NCBI GenBank assembly: GCA_907165065.1
Contig: OU015539.1
Location: forward strand, 17,452,816-17,516,815
DNA from: Caprimulgus europaeus
Taxonomy: Eukaryota; Chordata; Aves; Caprimulgiformes; Caprimulgidae
DNA: 64,000 nt
Direction of reading: 5' to 3'
The position numbers and the translations under genes are program-made. Below the pieces are notes generated by a model. That model did not search any database and was not told the DNA's origin. It saw only the letters and a program-made list of their open reading frames with translations. Each line of letters opens with the position of its first letter. Position 1 is the first letter of the stretch. This document shows positions 20,440 through 32,919 of the stretch, piece after piece.

Positions 20440-23080
20440 TCACTCAACATAAGCACAGCAGGTCACATATACTGGAGTGAGGTCAAAGCTGTTACAATAA
20501 AGACTGATTTGCCCTCAAAATGTTTTGAGAAGTACTGTGTGACCAAGATGCCTGTGGAAAGTACCAGGAAAGACCAAAGGCATTCAGAATGGTTCTTTCC
20601 CATAGGGATACCTACAAGGAAAGCATTTCCTTTGCTCCCTGTCCCTCCCCTCATTCTGCAAACCAGCAGTGATGCAGATCTCAATATGAAATAGCTGAGT
20701 GAGGGGTACATTTCAGTCCCAAGAGACTGTCAGCATAAAGAGGAGGTGACACAACCACACCAAATGTGTAATTACTGGGGGATTGATTTCCCCACATAAA
20801 GGAAAAGAGATGCTCCAAAGAATTCCCTCCAAGAATTGAAAGAGACGTTGGCAACTTCTGCAGCCTCACCCACAAAGTACAGAATTGTTGTCACGTGGGG
20901 TGGTTTGGGGTTGGTTTTTTTTACAGTTACTGATACTTGCACCTTACAGTGTTACAAAAATAGTCTGAGTTTCAAGCCATAGGATAAGAGAGGTGCAGGG
21001 ATTAGGGTTCCAAATGCTTCAGTACGTGCCATAACCTGGCTCCTGAATTAGGTGGTTCAAAATGTTTAGGTTGAAGGAATTAAACAGCACGACAGGAAAT
21101 TCATCCTCAGGTGTTCGGTAATTTGTCCACTACGAGGCTGTTCCAAGTCCCTGTGCCTTCATTAACTTCCCTGTGCTACAACTTAGCACCTTAATAACGC
21201 CCAGATAAATGTCTGTGGGGCCATGGGATAAACGAGGTCACCTAAAGATCAACAGACCCCTTTTCCCCTTTCTGGCACATGTCTGACTCTCCATCATCTC
21301 CATGTTCACGGTGCAGCCCCATTTACACTCACACTGACACAACTGGTAGGGCAGCAAAGCGCAGCACAGGGCAGGTGAGTGCTCAGGTTTGGTTCCTTGC
21401 CCATACTGGTATTTATCACAGCTTTTCGGACTCCAAGTTGTCTGAAGTCACCTGGATTCACCATCACTTTTGTAAACCAGGAGCCACAGCCTAACCTGCA
21501 GACAGTGATTTCATCCTCTGGACACTGTAGGGTATTTTCAGAAGTGATTTTCACCTCACAAACTCTGCAGCCAGAGAAGACAAAGCTTAGAGAAGGTCTG
21601 GACAGTGAGGGTAGCGTGTCAAGAAGTGCCCTCCTTTTCTCTCTCTAAGCTAGCAGAAAGTATCACAGCTCCCTTTTGTCAGCCCTGGGTTGCCTCATCA
21701 CAAATTAGCTCTCATAAAGAGAGAAGCAAGACAAAATACTTGAGGAGGGATGGGGTGGATTTGTTTTTACAATGGCTTTTGTTCCAGGCAGCAATATGGA
21801 AATGCAAGATAAGGGTTTCCATCAGCCAGAGGCCACGGGTACGTCGCGCTCGGAGCACGTGTGTAAGTCCCGTCAATGCCGATGGGCGCTGAGCAAGAGC
21901 AGAACAGAGCCACGGCCTCTTCAGTGGTGTTCATGGGCAGGAAACACCTGCTATCTACTTGTCTTCCAACAGCTTCAGGGACAGGCCATTACTGCATTCA
22001 CTTGCAGCAAATAAAATGGAACAGAAACAAAGGTGCTAATTAGCTGGAGCCGTTCACATCACCCCATCACTCGACAGGTCCCCATCTGTACCAGCGCTAA
22101 CGCGATGCCTCGGCTGGCCCACCTCAGCACAGCAAGCTGACTGCATTCAGAGGTGATGAAAATCCTGGTTACATCTCTGCAAAACACACTTTTAAAAGGA
22201 CAACAGCAGCAAAATAAGCCATTTACCTTGTACCAGGGATACTGCACAAGGGAGTGCAAAACTGGCTGAGGAGAACCAAGAGCAAGTGTCTCCCTGGGGC
22301 ACAGGACAAGCGTTCTCAGCTAAGGCACAAACACATGCCTAGGATACCAGAAAGGCATGGAATAATTCCTGGATGGTTAAGAGTTCATGTGGCATTTGCA
22401 GCAGCTCAGCCTGTCCCATGCAATATTTAATGCATGACATCAGGAAGACACTGCTCTCACCCTGCTTTAGCCCTCAGCATCTCATGTACATGTCCATCAT
22501 GCCTTCCAAATGCCAGAATACACATCTCTGAACTGCACCCAGAGTTAGACACACACTCACTTAAACAGATCAGAAAAGCAGACAAATTGCAGGGCCAAGT
22601 TCTCATGAAATGTACGTTGCAGACCGTGGTGTTACATGACCAGTCCAATGGGACTGTCTCATTTACAGTTCAAGTCATTAATTTTCTTGTTCAAGGGATC
22701 ATTCCTTCATGATTGCATGAAAAGGGTCTTGTCTCCTAACTAACTCTGTTCATGAGGGTCATCTCTCTGGTTCTCGGACCTCCCCTGCAACCAACCTTCT
22801 CTCCTTCTAGCTCTTCCCTTCAGAATACAAATAAACTTCAAACATGCTTTAGTCCCTCCCATCCTGAAAATCCATACCCAAACCACACAGGCCACTCTGA
22901 GAGCACGACAATAACCATCCAGCACTCCTTTCAGACAAATCCAGTCTAGAAACGTCGTGTTTATGCTCTTACAGTCAACGGGAACAACTTCTAACGACAC
23001 CTTTACAACTCCTCAGTCAGGCCCTTCAGTAGCTTTGGCCATGCTCCTGCTGTTGTGCTGTTTCTGTTCATGGCTTCGGA
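20440..23080. other. mostly unique DNA
   Basis: Contains a small CpG cluster at 21.84-21.89 kb, a plus-strand donor-like GCAGGTGAGT near 21.37 kb, and a minus-strand splice-bounded segment at 22227-22265. No repeat family recognised until about 23.0 kb. Confidence 0.35.
22227..22265 (-). other. candidate 39-base symmetric microexon (speculative)
   Basis: On the minus strand the acceptor CTCTTGGTTCTCCTCAG ends at 22266 and the donor AAG then GTAAAT follows 22227. Length 39 keeps frame. The phase-0 frame reads PVLHSLVQYPWYK. All three frames are open, so the coding evidence is weak. Confidence 0.15.
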
Positions 23081-23084
23081 GAGA

Positions 23085-23845
23085 CCATTCCCTGAATCTC
23101 TCTCCTAGCTCTCCCAGTGACCCCTTTTGTTCCTTCTCTTTCCCTTCCACATGACATCTCATTTGCAAACACAAGCTCAGCTACCCTGATGACCTGCCAA
23201 ATGACACACCTTCTGCTCAAATGGGACTCTCAGCTTGTTTCCTTACATTTTTATGTGTGTGTTTAGCAATCGCCACAAACTCATCATGGCTAAAGTCAAT
23301 ATCTTAATTTTCTTTCCAAGACTCTCCTGCCCATTATCTACTTTCCTCATGACTTGTGAACAACACAGCATCTTCCTGCTGCACCAGCCCATAACTTGAA
23401 TATCATCTTCATCTTGGAGCTCGCTTTTGATTCTTGCATCTTGTCTCTAAGCCATACCTCAGCCTGGCAGATGGTTTCCACACAGTGTCGCTAATAGGCC
23501 ATCCATAACATCCTCTCATCTACAGAGATAAAACTCTCTTGACAAATGCAATCTTGCTTCACAGCTATTTATCCAAAATGCTGCTTTAAAGGCCATTTTC
23601 CTAGGCCATCCTTGTGGCAATCTTATTACTTTCTATGCAAGTCTCTGCTCATTCCCTTCTCTCTTTCCCATCAATAGTAAGCTCTGTATCATCACTAAGT
23701 TTTCCACAGTTTACTCACAAGTCTCTCTCGCCTCTTCCTCAATATCAGAAGATCAATTTCTACCTCTGCTGTAGCCCCAGGGATTCTATCAGCTCTAGTC
23801 CAGAGTTTGAAAATGTTTCATACGCTGTGGGTAGCTTCCAGCTCC
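23085..23845 (+). mobile_element. ancient LINE (L2/L3/CR1-like), reverse-transcriptase end region
   Basis: Word order matches the old LINE region that encodes the end of the reverse transcriptase. GTGAACAACACAGCATCTTC is followed by a decayed 'LGIIFDSSLSFDS' part (CATCTTGGAGCTCGCTTTTG), then ATTCTTGCATCTTGTCTCTAAG. Further on come a TATTTATCCAAAATGCTGC part (compare 'FQSIQNAA') and a 3' part rich in CTCTCTCGCCTCTTCC. There are many stops and shifts in frame. It is much older than the avian CR1 copies around it, and the edges are approximate. Confidence 0.45.
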
Positions 23846-23849
23846 ACTG

Positions 23850-25956
23850 AAATCTGTGGCATGCAGGGGCCAAGGTTTTGCCTTGCAAATAACTTCTGAA
23901 ATCAGTGAAATTATTTGCAGTATGTAAAGTTAAACGTGTGCCTCAGGCAAGGTCCCCTTCAGAAATGATTTGCTGGTATTATTTCGTAAGTACAACCCAT
24001 CTTGGCCCAACTGAAGCAGCTAATTCTCTCACAAGCACAGCCTACAGCAATGACATTGTCTTTTGTTGGTATATTAGTGGGTAGGATTTAAAAAGTCAAG
24101 CAATCCTTTCAGCAAAAGCATTTTTGGTAACAGAAATGCCTCTGTGTTAAGGCTGTTAGTACAGAAAAGTTCCAATAAACAATCAAAGGAACAAATCACA
24201 ACAAAACTCACTCAATCTGAGAAACCTTTCTGATACAAGCTCGTCTAAGCTCTCCCTAGAACAGGGACAGGGGTATGAAAAAAACAGCCAAATTATAAAA
24301 ACTAAACCAAAGATACATGTGTATGATCTATATATGTATGCAGATACACAGTGATCTAAAAAACACAACCTTTTCCTTGCAAAGGATTTAGTTCTACTGC
24401 TGAAGTTGAAAAATTGTAAGTACAAGAGAAAAAAAAAATAGCTTCAGTGTAGACTGTGATTCCTCACACTAGTGCAGAAACACATGTAAATGAGGACTTT
24501 AAAAGATATATCTAGGATTAAAAGGCTGCTTAGACATGACATCATCCCTTGGCTTCTCCTGAGACTATCTGGAAGAGTGATGATACCACTTAATGCTTAC
24601 CACCAGAGTGAGTTACAGACTCGGCACCAGTGACCGTGGCTGTGCAACGATGATGTCCAAGTGGCCACTGCACCAGCTGGACACCAGCATTGGACCTCCA
24701 CAGCGCTAACGAGACAAAAAGACCTCACACTGCTTTCATAGTACTCCAGTGTTAAAAGCTTTAAATACAAAATATTGTTATTGATGGATCAAAAATACCA
24801 GACAATGCTCACACTGGAAGCTGAGCCCCCAGTGGGTAAGCAGGACCACTGTGTCTGTCCCATGACGTGACACCTGATGTACAGCACTCTGCTGTTACTG
24901 AGTCCATTAGAATTATGTCAGTATAAAACTTTTATAATGTACTAAAAGGATGAGAATATATTTATTTTTTCCTAACTAAACTAAAAAATCATTGGGTGAT
25001 TCTGTGACATACATCCCAGCCAGCACAATGAGTATATTCCTTTCCCAGCTTTCACCCCCACCCCTCCAAGCAGATCTTTCTCTTGGGGCTGCTGAAAGTC
25101 GCGCTCTGGCACTGCCCCCTCTGCTCGGCCCTGCCCTGTCCCGGTGGGTGACAGGAACAGTGCTGCTGTTCTTCACCGCCAAATCCAGCACCCTCCAGGC
25201 ATGGAACAGGAGGACAATTCTGAAACCTGTCCCAGGGGACGTCACCAGCGAGGACAGCGTGAGTAGTTACAGTGGTTAGAGTAATGGCAGAAGATTATCT
25301 CACTGAAACAACAGGACTTCTGTCACATCCCACCCACACCCTGTCCCCTGTACTACACAGCTTGTGTCCCAGCACTTCTGCATCCCTGAAGCTGCTGCTC
25401 CAGCAGAGAAGACAGCGGCCCTGCAAGGCCAGGGTGCTGCAAGAAAGGCTGGTGAAGAGGTTGCAATTGTCAGATGTGTCACCTGCAGTGAGATCTTGAA
25501 CCAGCATCTCCTCTGGAACCCTGTGGAACACCCGTGAAGGGCCAGCAGGACACAGTACAACACTGGCAAATGGAATGAAGGGCATTTGCTTCTTCTGCCA
25601 TACATTTCCCTGGACGTTCCCTAGAGGTAGCTATCTTTCTGGCTCCTCTTGGGTGGCCACGTTGCTTTTGAATGTTTCTTTCACTCCAGGTAGTTCAGCT
25701 ATTTCTGCCTGAGCCCAGACTGGCAAAACACCTTTTAAATACAAAGGTTTCTCAAAACATCCCCTCCCTCTCCACTTTCCTTTTCACCATCTTGCTCCCA
25801 CCCTGAAGTCAAGACAATGGCTAAACTAGACATCCATGTCTGACAGCTCCTAATGCCCTCTGGCACTTAGAATTAGCAGAAGAAACTCATGTTTAGTACC
25901 AGCCAGCTCCCAAATGGTGGTTAAGCAATTGTGTTCTTTGGTCTGATAAAGCTTCA
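23850..25956. other. unique DNA, no gene recognised
   Basis: No repeat family recognised. A splice-bounded minus-strand segment (24603-24715) with a good acceptor and a GTAAGC donor has two open frames, but its phase does not fit the other candidates. Confidence 0.35.
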
Positions 25957-26498
25957 GCTGCGTGGTGGTTTCACTCCTTTGGCTACAGCCAAACACAGCC
26001 GCTCACTCATTCTCCCCTCTCCCAGGGAACAGGGGAGAGAACTGGAAGGATAAGGGTAAGGGTAAGGAGACCTATTGGTGGAGAAAAAAACAATTTACTA
26101 ATTGAAATAAAATGAGTGAACCCAGTGCAGTTGCTCACCACCTGCTGACTGATGCCCAGCCTGTCCCAGCCAGCGATCCCAGAGCACAGACAGTCCCCAA
26201 ACCCAAACCACAGTCCTGGGACAGCCAGAGCCCGAGCGACCCCGAGAGAATCCCCAGCTTTCTGCTCAGCCCTGGGTGACGCACTGACCATGACGGGATA
26301 GGAGATGGAATATCTCACTGGCAGAGCCAAATGCCAATTTGGGGTTTGCTAATTACTGCACTTTCCCCCTCCCAGTCCTTTGCACTTGCAAACTGGCAAA
26401 AGACAATGGCCTCAGACTTCTAGCAGCAACTAACACCACTAGTACCTGATCAACATTCTTCTCATAACAAACCCCCCACTGAAACCAAACCACAGCTG
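25957..26498 (-). mobile_element. solo LTR, ERVL-like, flanked by a 4-base duplication
   Basis: The LTR spans 25961-26494. On the minus strand it begins TGTGGTTTGGTTTC and ends with a U5-like GAATGAGTGAGCGGCTGTG then AAACCACCACG, the layout of passerine ERVL LTRs. A CTCATTTTATTTCAATTAG stretch sits where the R region is expected. GCTG flanks both sides (25957-25960 and 26495-26498), which may be the target duplication or part of a longer decayed one. No internal viral region is present, so this is a solo LTR fossil of moderate age. Confidence 0.7.
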
Positions 26499-26659
26499 TT
26501 CCAGCTACTGAGAAGAAAATCAACTCCATCCCAGCAAAACCAGGACAATCTGCCCATTCAGCCACCTTGTTCCCTTCCTGATACGCCGACACACAGGTCC
26601 CTCAGGGATTTTCCTTCTTTCCTTGATGAATCTCAGCTTTCTAATGGTTCAGCATTTTC

Positions 26660-26904
26660 CCTGGAACACAGGAGGTTCTGCTTAAATTTGAGGAGGAACT
26701 TCTTTACTGTGAGAGTAACAGAGCCCTGGAACAGGCTGCCCAGGGAGGGTGTGGAGTCTCCTTCTCTGGAGACATTCAAGACCCGCCTGGACGCCTTCCT
26801 GTGTGAACTCATCTGGGTGTTCCTGCTCTGGCAGGGGGTTGGACTGGATGAGCTTTCGAGGTCCCTTCCAACCCCTGACATTCTGTGATTCTGTGATTCT
26901 GTGA
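26660..26904 (+). mobile_element. CR1 LINE, 3' portion (245 bases)
   Basis: Starts in the CTGGAACACAGGAGGTTC block, runs through the RT end ([20 protein letters not shown]) and the GGTTGGACTGGATGAGC block, and ends in three octamer units (ATTCTGTG type). The coding part is open, suggesting a fairly young copy. Confidence 0.95.
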
Positions 26905-27956
26905 GTGACCTGGTGTGCCCCACTGGGCAGTTTCCCACTCCAAGGCAGGACACTGTTCCCAGGTTCCACAGGAGCCGCAGTGCCTGGCAGGGCACTCTGA
27001 GCCCTGCTCTCAGCACATCACCGCACCCACTCCAGCTCGCTCTCCCCATTGCTCTCATAACTGCAAGTGCCACAGCTACAGAAGGGTTTTACAACTTTGC
27101 TTTGTAGTCTCACTTCAGCAGCATGCTAACTTTGCATATTTACACTGCTTATTTTCTTCCAAGCCAGCATGAAGAGCCATGAGTAAAAGTGAAATGATAC
27201 ATTCCCAGAGGGACTTTCTTTTGCTTATTACTTCCCTCTTTTAACGCATTTATTAGAGCTTCTGAATTAACAGTGACAGATGCAGGCAAAGAAAGAAAAT
27301 TTTAATTTTGCAGATAATAATGGATTACAAGACATTAACATTACTGTAAACCCCACAAAGTGGAAGCACTCGAGGGATGTAGCAGCAATTAATGTAGTTA
27401 GTTTATTTACCCAGCTCTGACACACTGCTAGGGCATTTGGAACCAACCAGGCTGTGTTTGCACAGGCAGAGCTATAAGGCTTCTCCAGTATCACAGACAA
27501 ATATCCCATTTGGGATTCAAGGGGACTTCAGTTGCTTCAGGCAAAGGAAAATATGGAAATGTATATCAAAATAGTGACTTGAAACACATCTTTACAACTT
27601 GAACAACAGAGCTTCCCCATTAAAGAGCAGGCAGGGATAAGACATTCATAAGGACATGGGATAAAGACAGTTCTCAGCTCTCAAGAGCTCCATGTTTCTG
27701 GGATTCTGAGAGTTATGCTCTACCAGTTACAAATAATTTCTGTTTATTAGATGCTTTTATCATCCTAAAACAAGTATTTTCAGGAAGAAATTGTCTACAG
27801 GTAGGCATAGATACCCGCTGAAGTTAGAACAGGTACGTGTGACAGAAGTGTGCAACTACAGGACAAAACAAATCCAGACACAGGCAAAGCTGCCCTTTGG
27901 GTGGGCTCTGTCAGCAGCAGTGGAGAAATGAGCAAGTGCCTCATTTAACTGCAACA
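26905..27956. other. unique DNA, candidate regulatory block
   Basis: 27.1-27.42 kb is repeat-free and AT-rich, with an octamer-like TTTGCATA and several TAATTA/TTAAT words. No gene recognised. Confidence 0.3.
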
Positions 27957-28390
27957 TCATAGAATCCCAGAACGTTGTGAGTGGGAAGGGACCCACCAGG
28001 ATCATCAGTCCAACTCCTGTTCCTGCACAGGACAATCCCAACATTCACACCATGTCCCTGAGGGCCTTGGCCAAATGCTGCTGGAATCTTGTCAGGCTTG
28101 GGGCCATCAGCACCTCCCTGGGGAGCCTGTGCCAGTGCTCCACCACCCTCTGCCTCAAGAACCTTTTCCTCATGGCCAACCTCACCCTCCCCTGCCACAT
28201 CTTCCTGCCATGGCCTCTGCTCCTGGCGTTGGTGGCCAGAGAGAAGAGCTCAGCGCCTGCCCCTCCTCTTCCCCTTGGGAGGAAGTTCCAGACCGCCAGG
28301 AGATCTCCTCTCAGTCTCCTCTTCTCCAGGCTGAACACAGCAAGTGACTTCAGCCTCTCCTCACACAGTTTCCCCTCCAAGCCCTTCACA
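27957..28390 (-). mobile_element. CR1 LINE, 3' portion (about 435 bases)
   Basis: The inverted tail TCATAGAATCCCAGAAC is followed by the 3' UTR block and then, on the minus strand, RT-end pieces ([37 protein letters not shown]). It belongs to a subfamily with CACCATGTCCCTGAG in its 3' part. It is 5'-truncated. Confidence 0.92.
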
Positions 28391-28394
28391 CCCT

Positions 28395-29870
28395 CACACA
28401 TCGATGTGTAACCCACAGAGCTGCCTCCTGCGTGTTTCCAACACTGATAAAAGCCGGAGCTCCTGCGCTTTGAACACAGCCACAGCCTCTGTGCAGGAAC
28501 AACAGTACCCAGAGGCACTGAGCATCCAGTTATATCTCCAGTAGCAACCACCATCTGAAAGAGAGGGTGTCCTTATAACTCCCCAAATTAAGCTACTCTA
28601 ATCAGAAGATTCACATGCATGTAGAATCCAACATGTCCAAATGAAGGCAACAAGGATGCTGAGGATTTAGAGTCCTTTGTTGCCCAGCCAGGCAGCCTCT
28701 GCTGACAGCTGAAGAGATGACCGTGCCATCCCACCCTAGCCATGTGCACACTAAGAACTAATTTCTAACAAAACTCCAAAAATTCAGCTGGGAAAAATAA
28801 GTTAGCAACAAAAACCAAGCCTCTTGAGCAGTAAAAATGACAAAGCACCCACAGTTGTGACCAGAGAGATACACACCTGGGTAGATTCATTACAGAGTTC
28901 AGCTGATCCAAGAAAGGGGTAGAACAGTGAAACATCTGACAAAACAGCCAAGTGACACCCTTGGGTGTCTTGAGAATGACAAGGTACAGCAGAAACCTCC
29001 AGCAGCCACGCTCACTAGCAGCACCTTCTTCTGAGCAGCATGAATAACTCCAGCAGCAACCACACCCTCTGGAGTAAAACCAGGGAAAAACAGGCTGGAA
29101 TGGCCATGTCCTCAGTGAAGCTGGGAGGGGACACAGCCAGGAGAGCTGACCCCAGGTGACATCCCACACCCCATCATGTGCTCAGCAATGAAAGCTCAGG
29201 GAAAGGAGGATGAAGGAGGGTCAGCTGCTGTTAAGGTGTTCATCTTCCCACGTAAGCACCACCTTGCTGAGACCCACCTGCAAACACCCACCAGTCGATG
29301 AGGAGTGAATAAATTCCTTACTTTGCTTTGCTTTCACACAGAGCTTCACTTCACTTCTTAAACTGATTTTTTTCTCACTTTTGCTCCTCCAAGCTGGGTG
29401 GGCAGTGAGCAATTAGCTGGTGGGTGTTTACTTGCTGGCTGGGGACAACTCACCACTCGTTCCCACTGTGTTGAATATGTCAGTGGACTTCAATGAACAA
29501 TATAAATTTAATTGACTGGATTTTATCTTCTAATAAAAGATCATGGGGACACACAGAAAAGTGGTTTTTAAATATTCCCATTACTCCCCTCGCTCCTTCC
29601 ATCTGCTTTCTCTACTGTGAATGTTGCACCTCTTGTTTTACTTCCTACTACGAGCTCTTAATTTCTTTTAATCCCATGAACCTGGTTCAAACTGATTGAT
29701 TTTCATTGCTGGATGCTGCAGTGAAACTCTGCAATCTCCTCTATTTCTGTTTTTAGTGCTTATGTAGAGCTAGCTGGAAATTAATTTTCTTTGTAGCTCT
29801 CTTTCATTTATATTATCCTACTTTCTATTAGAGGCTGTGCTGCTTAGTTGGAGTTGAAATGCAAAAAGAG
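28395..29870. other. unique DNA, AT-rich block near 29.5-29.83 kb
   Basis: No repeat family seen. The 29.48-29.83 kb part is repeat-free and AT-rich, with a strong acceptor-like TTTCTGTTTTTAG but no donor downstream. It could be a conserved non-coding block interrupted on its right side by the LTR. Confidence 0.35.
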
Positions 29871-29873
29871 ATC

Positions 29874-30835
29874 TGTTGGGGTTTGGGGGCGTGGGGTGGG
29901 GGGTGGTTTTGGTAGTGGGGGAAGGGTCCACCTTGTGAGAAGCTCTCCTGACTCCAAGGTGGAGAACCCCCAGCCCAGGCTGGGCCAGTGAGCACCAGAG
30001 AAACGCCTCTGGGAATCCATGTGTGTGAGGGGAAGGACTGGCCTGGAAAGAACAAGGCGTGGAACCTGGAGGAGAGGCCACTGACCTGAGCAAAAGACCA
30101 TCAGCCTACACAAAGGACAGATAGAAAGCGAGCTTCGTTGCCAGAGGGAAAGACAGAGACCCACACCCAGTTCACCTGATGAGAAGGAGAAGGCAAAGGA
30201 GGTCCCTGCAGCCCGTGGGGGTTCAACAGCAGAGCAGAGACCCTCGTGTAGGCCATGGAGGACTCCACACTGGAGCAGAGAAGCTGAGCCTGAGGCAAGT
30301 GTGATGGAATTGAGACCCCAAGAGTCGCTGGCTGCCAGAGCGGGGGTGGACCCCCAGAGTGGGGGGTGACTCTGCAGCTCGTGGATGTCCCCATGCTGGA
30401 GCTGGGAGCTGAGCCCAGAGGTCCGTGATTCCATGGGAAGCTGCTTTGGAACATCTTGTTCCTGGACTTCCATGCTGGGAAGAGCAGCAGAGAGGAACTG
30501 ACTGAACCCCCATTCCCTGTCCCCTGTTGTCACTGGGAGAGAAGGGAGAGAAGTGGGGAGCAAAGTGCTGGGAGCCCGGGAAGAAGGGAGGGGTGGGAAG
30601 GTGCTGTCAGAGGTGGTTGTTGTGTCTCACTGTCCTGCTCTGATTGATTGGGAATGAATTAAATGGATTTTTCTTCCCCCAGTGGAGTCTGTTTTGCCCG
30701 TGCCCATCCCTGGTGAGTGAGCCCTCCCTGTCCTCATCCCAGCCCCGTGCCCCTTTGTTGTGTCTCCCATCCCACCTCACTGGGTGGGGGGAGTGAGTGC
30801 AGGACCACTGGTCCCACTGTGGTTAAACCACCACA
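29874..30835 (+). mobile_element. long solo LTR, ERVL-like (about 960 bases)
   Basis: Begins TGTTGGGGTTTGG and ends GTGGTTAAACCACCACA. The right third carries a conserved core (30585-30733) with ATTAAA as probable poly(A) signal, followed by a GTTTTGCCCGTGCCCATCC block. This core is almost the same as in the LTR at 39.0 kb, but the U3 part is about 600 bases longer. The flanking duplication is not clear (AGATC left, AGAAA right). The 239-codon minus-strand open frame inside it is a shadow of the LTR. No internal region remains. Confidence 0.7.
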
Positions 30836-30839
30836 AGAA

Positions 30840-32085
30840 AAAAGTCTCAATTTTTTTCAGCTCAACCAATGAATTAAGAAGGAATCCAAACATTTGTTTG
30901 AGGCAAATAAGGAAATGTCATCCAGGTCCCAGCTCCACAGATCACATCCCTCCTCCTCATCACATCAACGGGAGCTTTCCCGCTCGCCTCAAACTTCCTG
31001 CTGCTGCTCTGCCCGGACACAACTTTCCCTTTTCTGTTTTCATAAATGCCTTAAATGTAGGGTTTTCAGAAACTAGTGCAGCAGGAATATGTGTCTCTGA
31101 TCTTCAGGTACAATTTACAGAGTTCAACTTTCAAAAGTGCTACTTCCTTTCCCTTAGAAAATCGGGTCTCATTAAAAGGACTCGGACCAAGTACCAAAAT
31201 AGCTTTAAAAAAAAATGAAATTATCTTCAAGGCCCTCTATGACATTTAAGTTTGTAATTCCACAAAATGTCCACCTGCAACTTGATGTACTCTCATAGCT
31301 TCATAAAACTGATCCTAAGTGACTTTGAAAACCCAGCGTTAGCACTCATAACTCATCCAAACCTCCTACCTGGTGGAAATGTTGTTGTTAATTGTGAATT
31401 GTCTCTCTAATGACCAAGCCTACAGCAGCCCCAGATGGAACTTTTATTTCCAACTCCCATTTTTCCTCCCATAAAAGGTGCCTGCTCATCAGAACTCAGC
31501 TCCTGGATCACAGCAGGCTTTAAGGAACAAGCAGAATTGAACCAGTGTTTTAATACCAGAATAAAAACCAGGACTAAAAGCAGATTTCAGGGTAGCTATG
31601 TGCAGTACCTCACAGAGCAGCATGCCACCGACTGGACCAGCCTGCTCAGTGCAGTGACACAGCCACCTCAGACAGGGGGGACAGCTACAAAGGAAAGCAG
31701 CACGGCCAGTTGGTAGAGCAGAGTGAGCTGGATGTCACTCACCATCCATGACATGGGTTTAACCTCCACGAAGCCAGCAGGTGAGACCCAGACCTGATTC
31801 CAAAAAGCCACTCCAGTATTACTCACTGGTGTCACTTGTGTCACTCGCCTGTGCTGATGTAAGCACCAACTCCTGGCGACGATGAAACTCCAGCACATCC
31901 ATCTGCAGCTTCCCCCGCCCTTGCCGCTGCCCTGCCACCTCCCAGCAGATGCAGAGGAAGAGTGTAAGACTGAGATGATCTCATCCTGCTCCTGGACATT
32001 CAGCTCTGCAATTCCAGTCATAAAACTGCTGAACCCTTAAGGCACTTCAATGACCTTCCATTAACATGAGGTCTTGTAATGACTC
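30840..32085. other. unique DNA, no gene recognised
   Basis: The part at 31.0-31.43 kb is repeat-free. Open frames on both strands show no domain. Confidence 0.35.
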
Positions 32086-32088
32086 TGA

Positions 32089-32916
32089 AACCTGACAGGC
32101 TGGAGAGGTGGCTCTGTGCAAACCTCATGGAGTTCAACAAGGCCAAGGGCAAGGTCCTGCACCTGGGTCAGGGCAGCCCCCAGCACAAATCCAAGCTGGG
32201 CCATGAGTGGCTGGAGAGCAGCCCTGAGGAGAAGGACTTGGGGTGCTGGGGGACGAAAAGCTCCATATGAGGTGGCACTGTGCGCTGGCAGCACAGAGCC
32301 AATAACCGTGTCCTGGGCTGCACCCAGAGCAGCGTGGGCAGCAGGGCCAGGGAGGGGATTCTGCCCCTCTGCTCCGCTCTCCTGAGACCCCACCTGCAGT
32401 GCTGCCTCCAGTGCTGGGGCCACCAACAGCACAAGGACATGGAGCTACTGGAGCCAGTGCAGAGGAGGCCACGAGGATGATGCCAGGGCTGGAGCAGCTC
32501 TGCTGTGAGGACAGGCTGAGAGAGCTGGGGCTGTTCAGCCTGGAGAAGAGAAGGCTCCGGGGAGACCTTCCAGTGGCCTCCCAGTACCTGCATGGGCTCC
32601 GGGAAGGCTGGGGAGGGACTCTGGCCAAGGACAGGGAGTGACAGAACAAGGGGTGATGGCTTGAAAGTGGCAGAGGGGAGATGGAGCTGAGATGTGAGGA
32701 AGAAATTCTTTGGTGTGAGGGTGGTGAGACCCTGGCCCAGGTTGGCCAGAGAAGCTGTGGCTGCTCCTCCCTGGAAGTGTTCAGGGCCAGGTTGGATGAG
32801 GCTTTGAGCAACCTGGTCTAGTGGAAGGTGTCCCTGCTGCTGGCAGGGGGGTTGGCACTGGATGAGCTTTCAGGTCCCTTCCCACCCAAACCAGTCTGGG
32901 ATTCTGTGGTTCTATG
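32089..32916 (+). mobile_element. CR1 LINE, 3' portion (about 830 bases)
   Basis: One of the longest copies here. Frames shift between pieces of the RT C-terminus: DRLERWLCANLMEFNKAKGK, then [20 protein letters not shown], then [20 protein letters not shown]. The copy then passes through the 3' UTR to the tail GATTCTGTGGTTCTATG. It is the same subfamily as 7.6 and 44.8 kb and extends further 5' than either. Confidence 0.95.
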
Positions 32917-32919
32917 CCT

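Noticed and set aside
20214-20456. Arg/Lys/Glu repeat protein on the minus strand
   Set aside because: A direct product of the polypyrimidine minisatellite.
24603-24715. 113-base minus-strand splice-bounded segment
   Set aside because: Good acceptor and GTAAGC donor, but its phase-0 frame has a stop and it does not fit the other candidates.
26042-26070. Telomere-like GGTAAG/GGGTAA words
   Set aside because: Explained as part of the minus-strand LTR; too short for an interstitial telomere.
29844-30563. 239-codon minus-strand open frame, the longest in the window
   Set aside because: It lies almost entirely within the LTR at 29.9 kb, antisense to it, and has no domain.
32134-32811. 225-codon minus-strand open frame
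   Set aside because: Antisense shadow of the CR1 copy.
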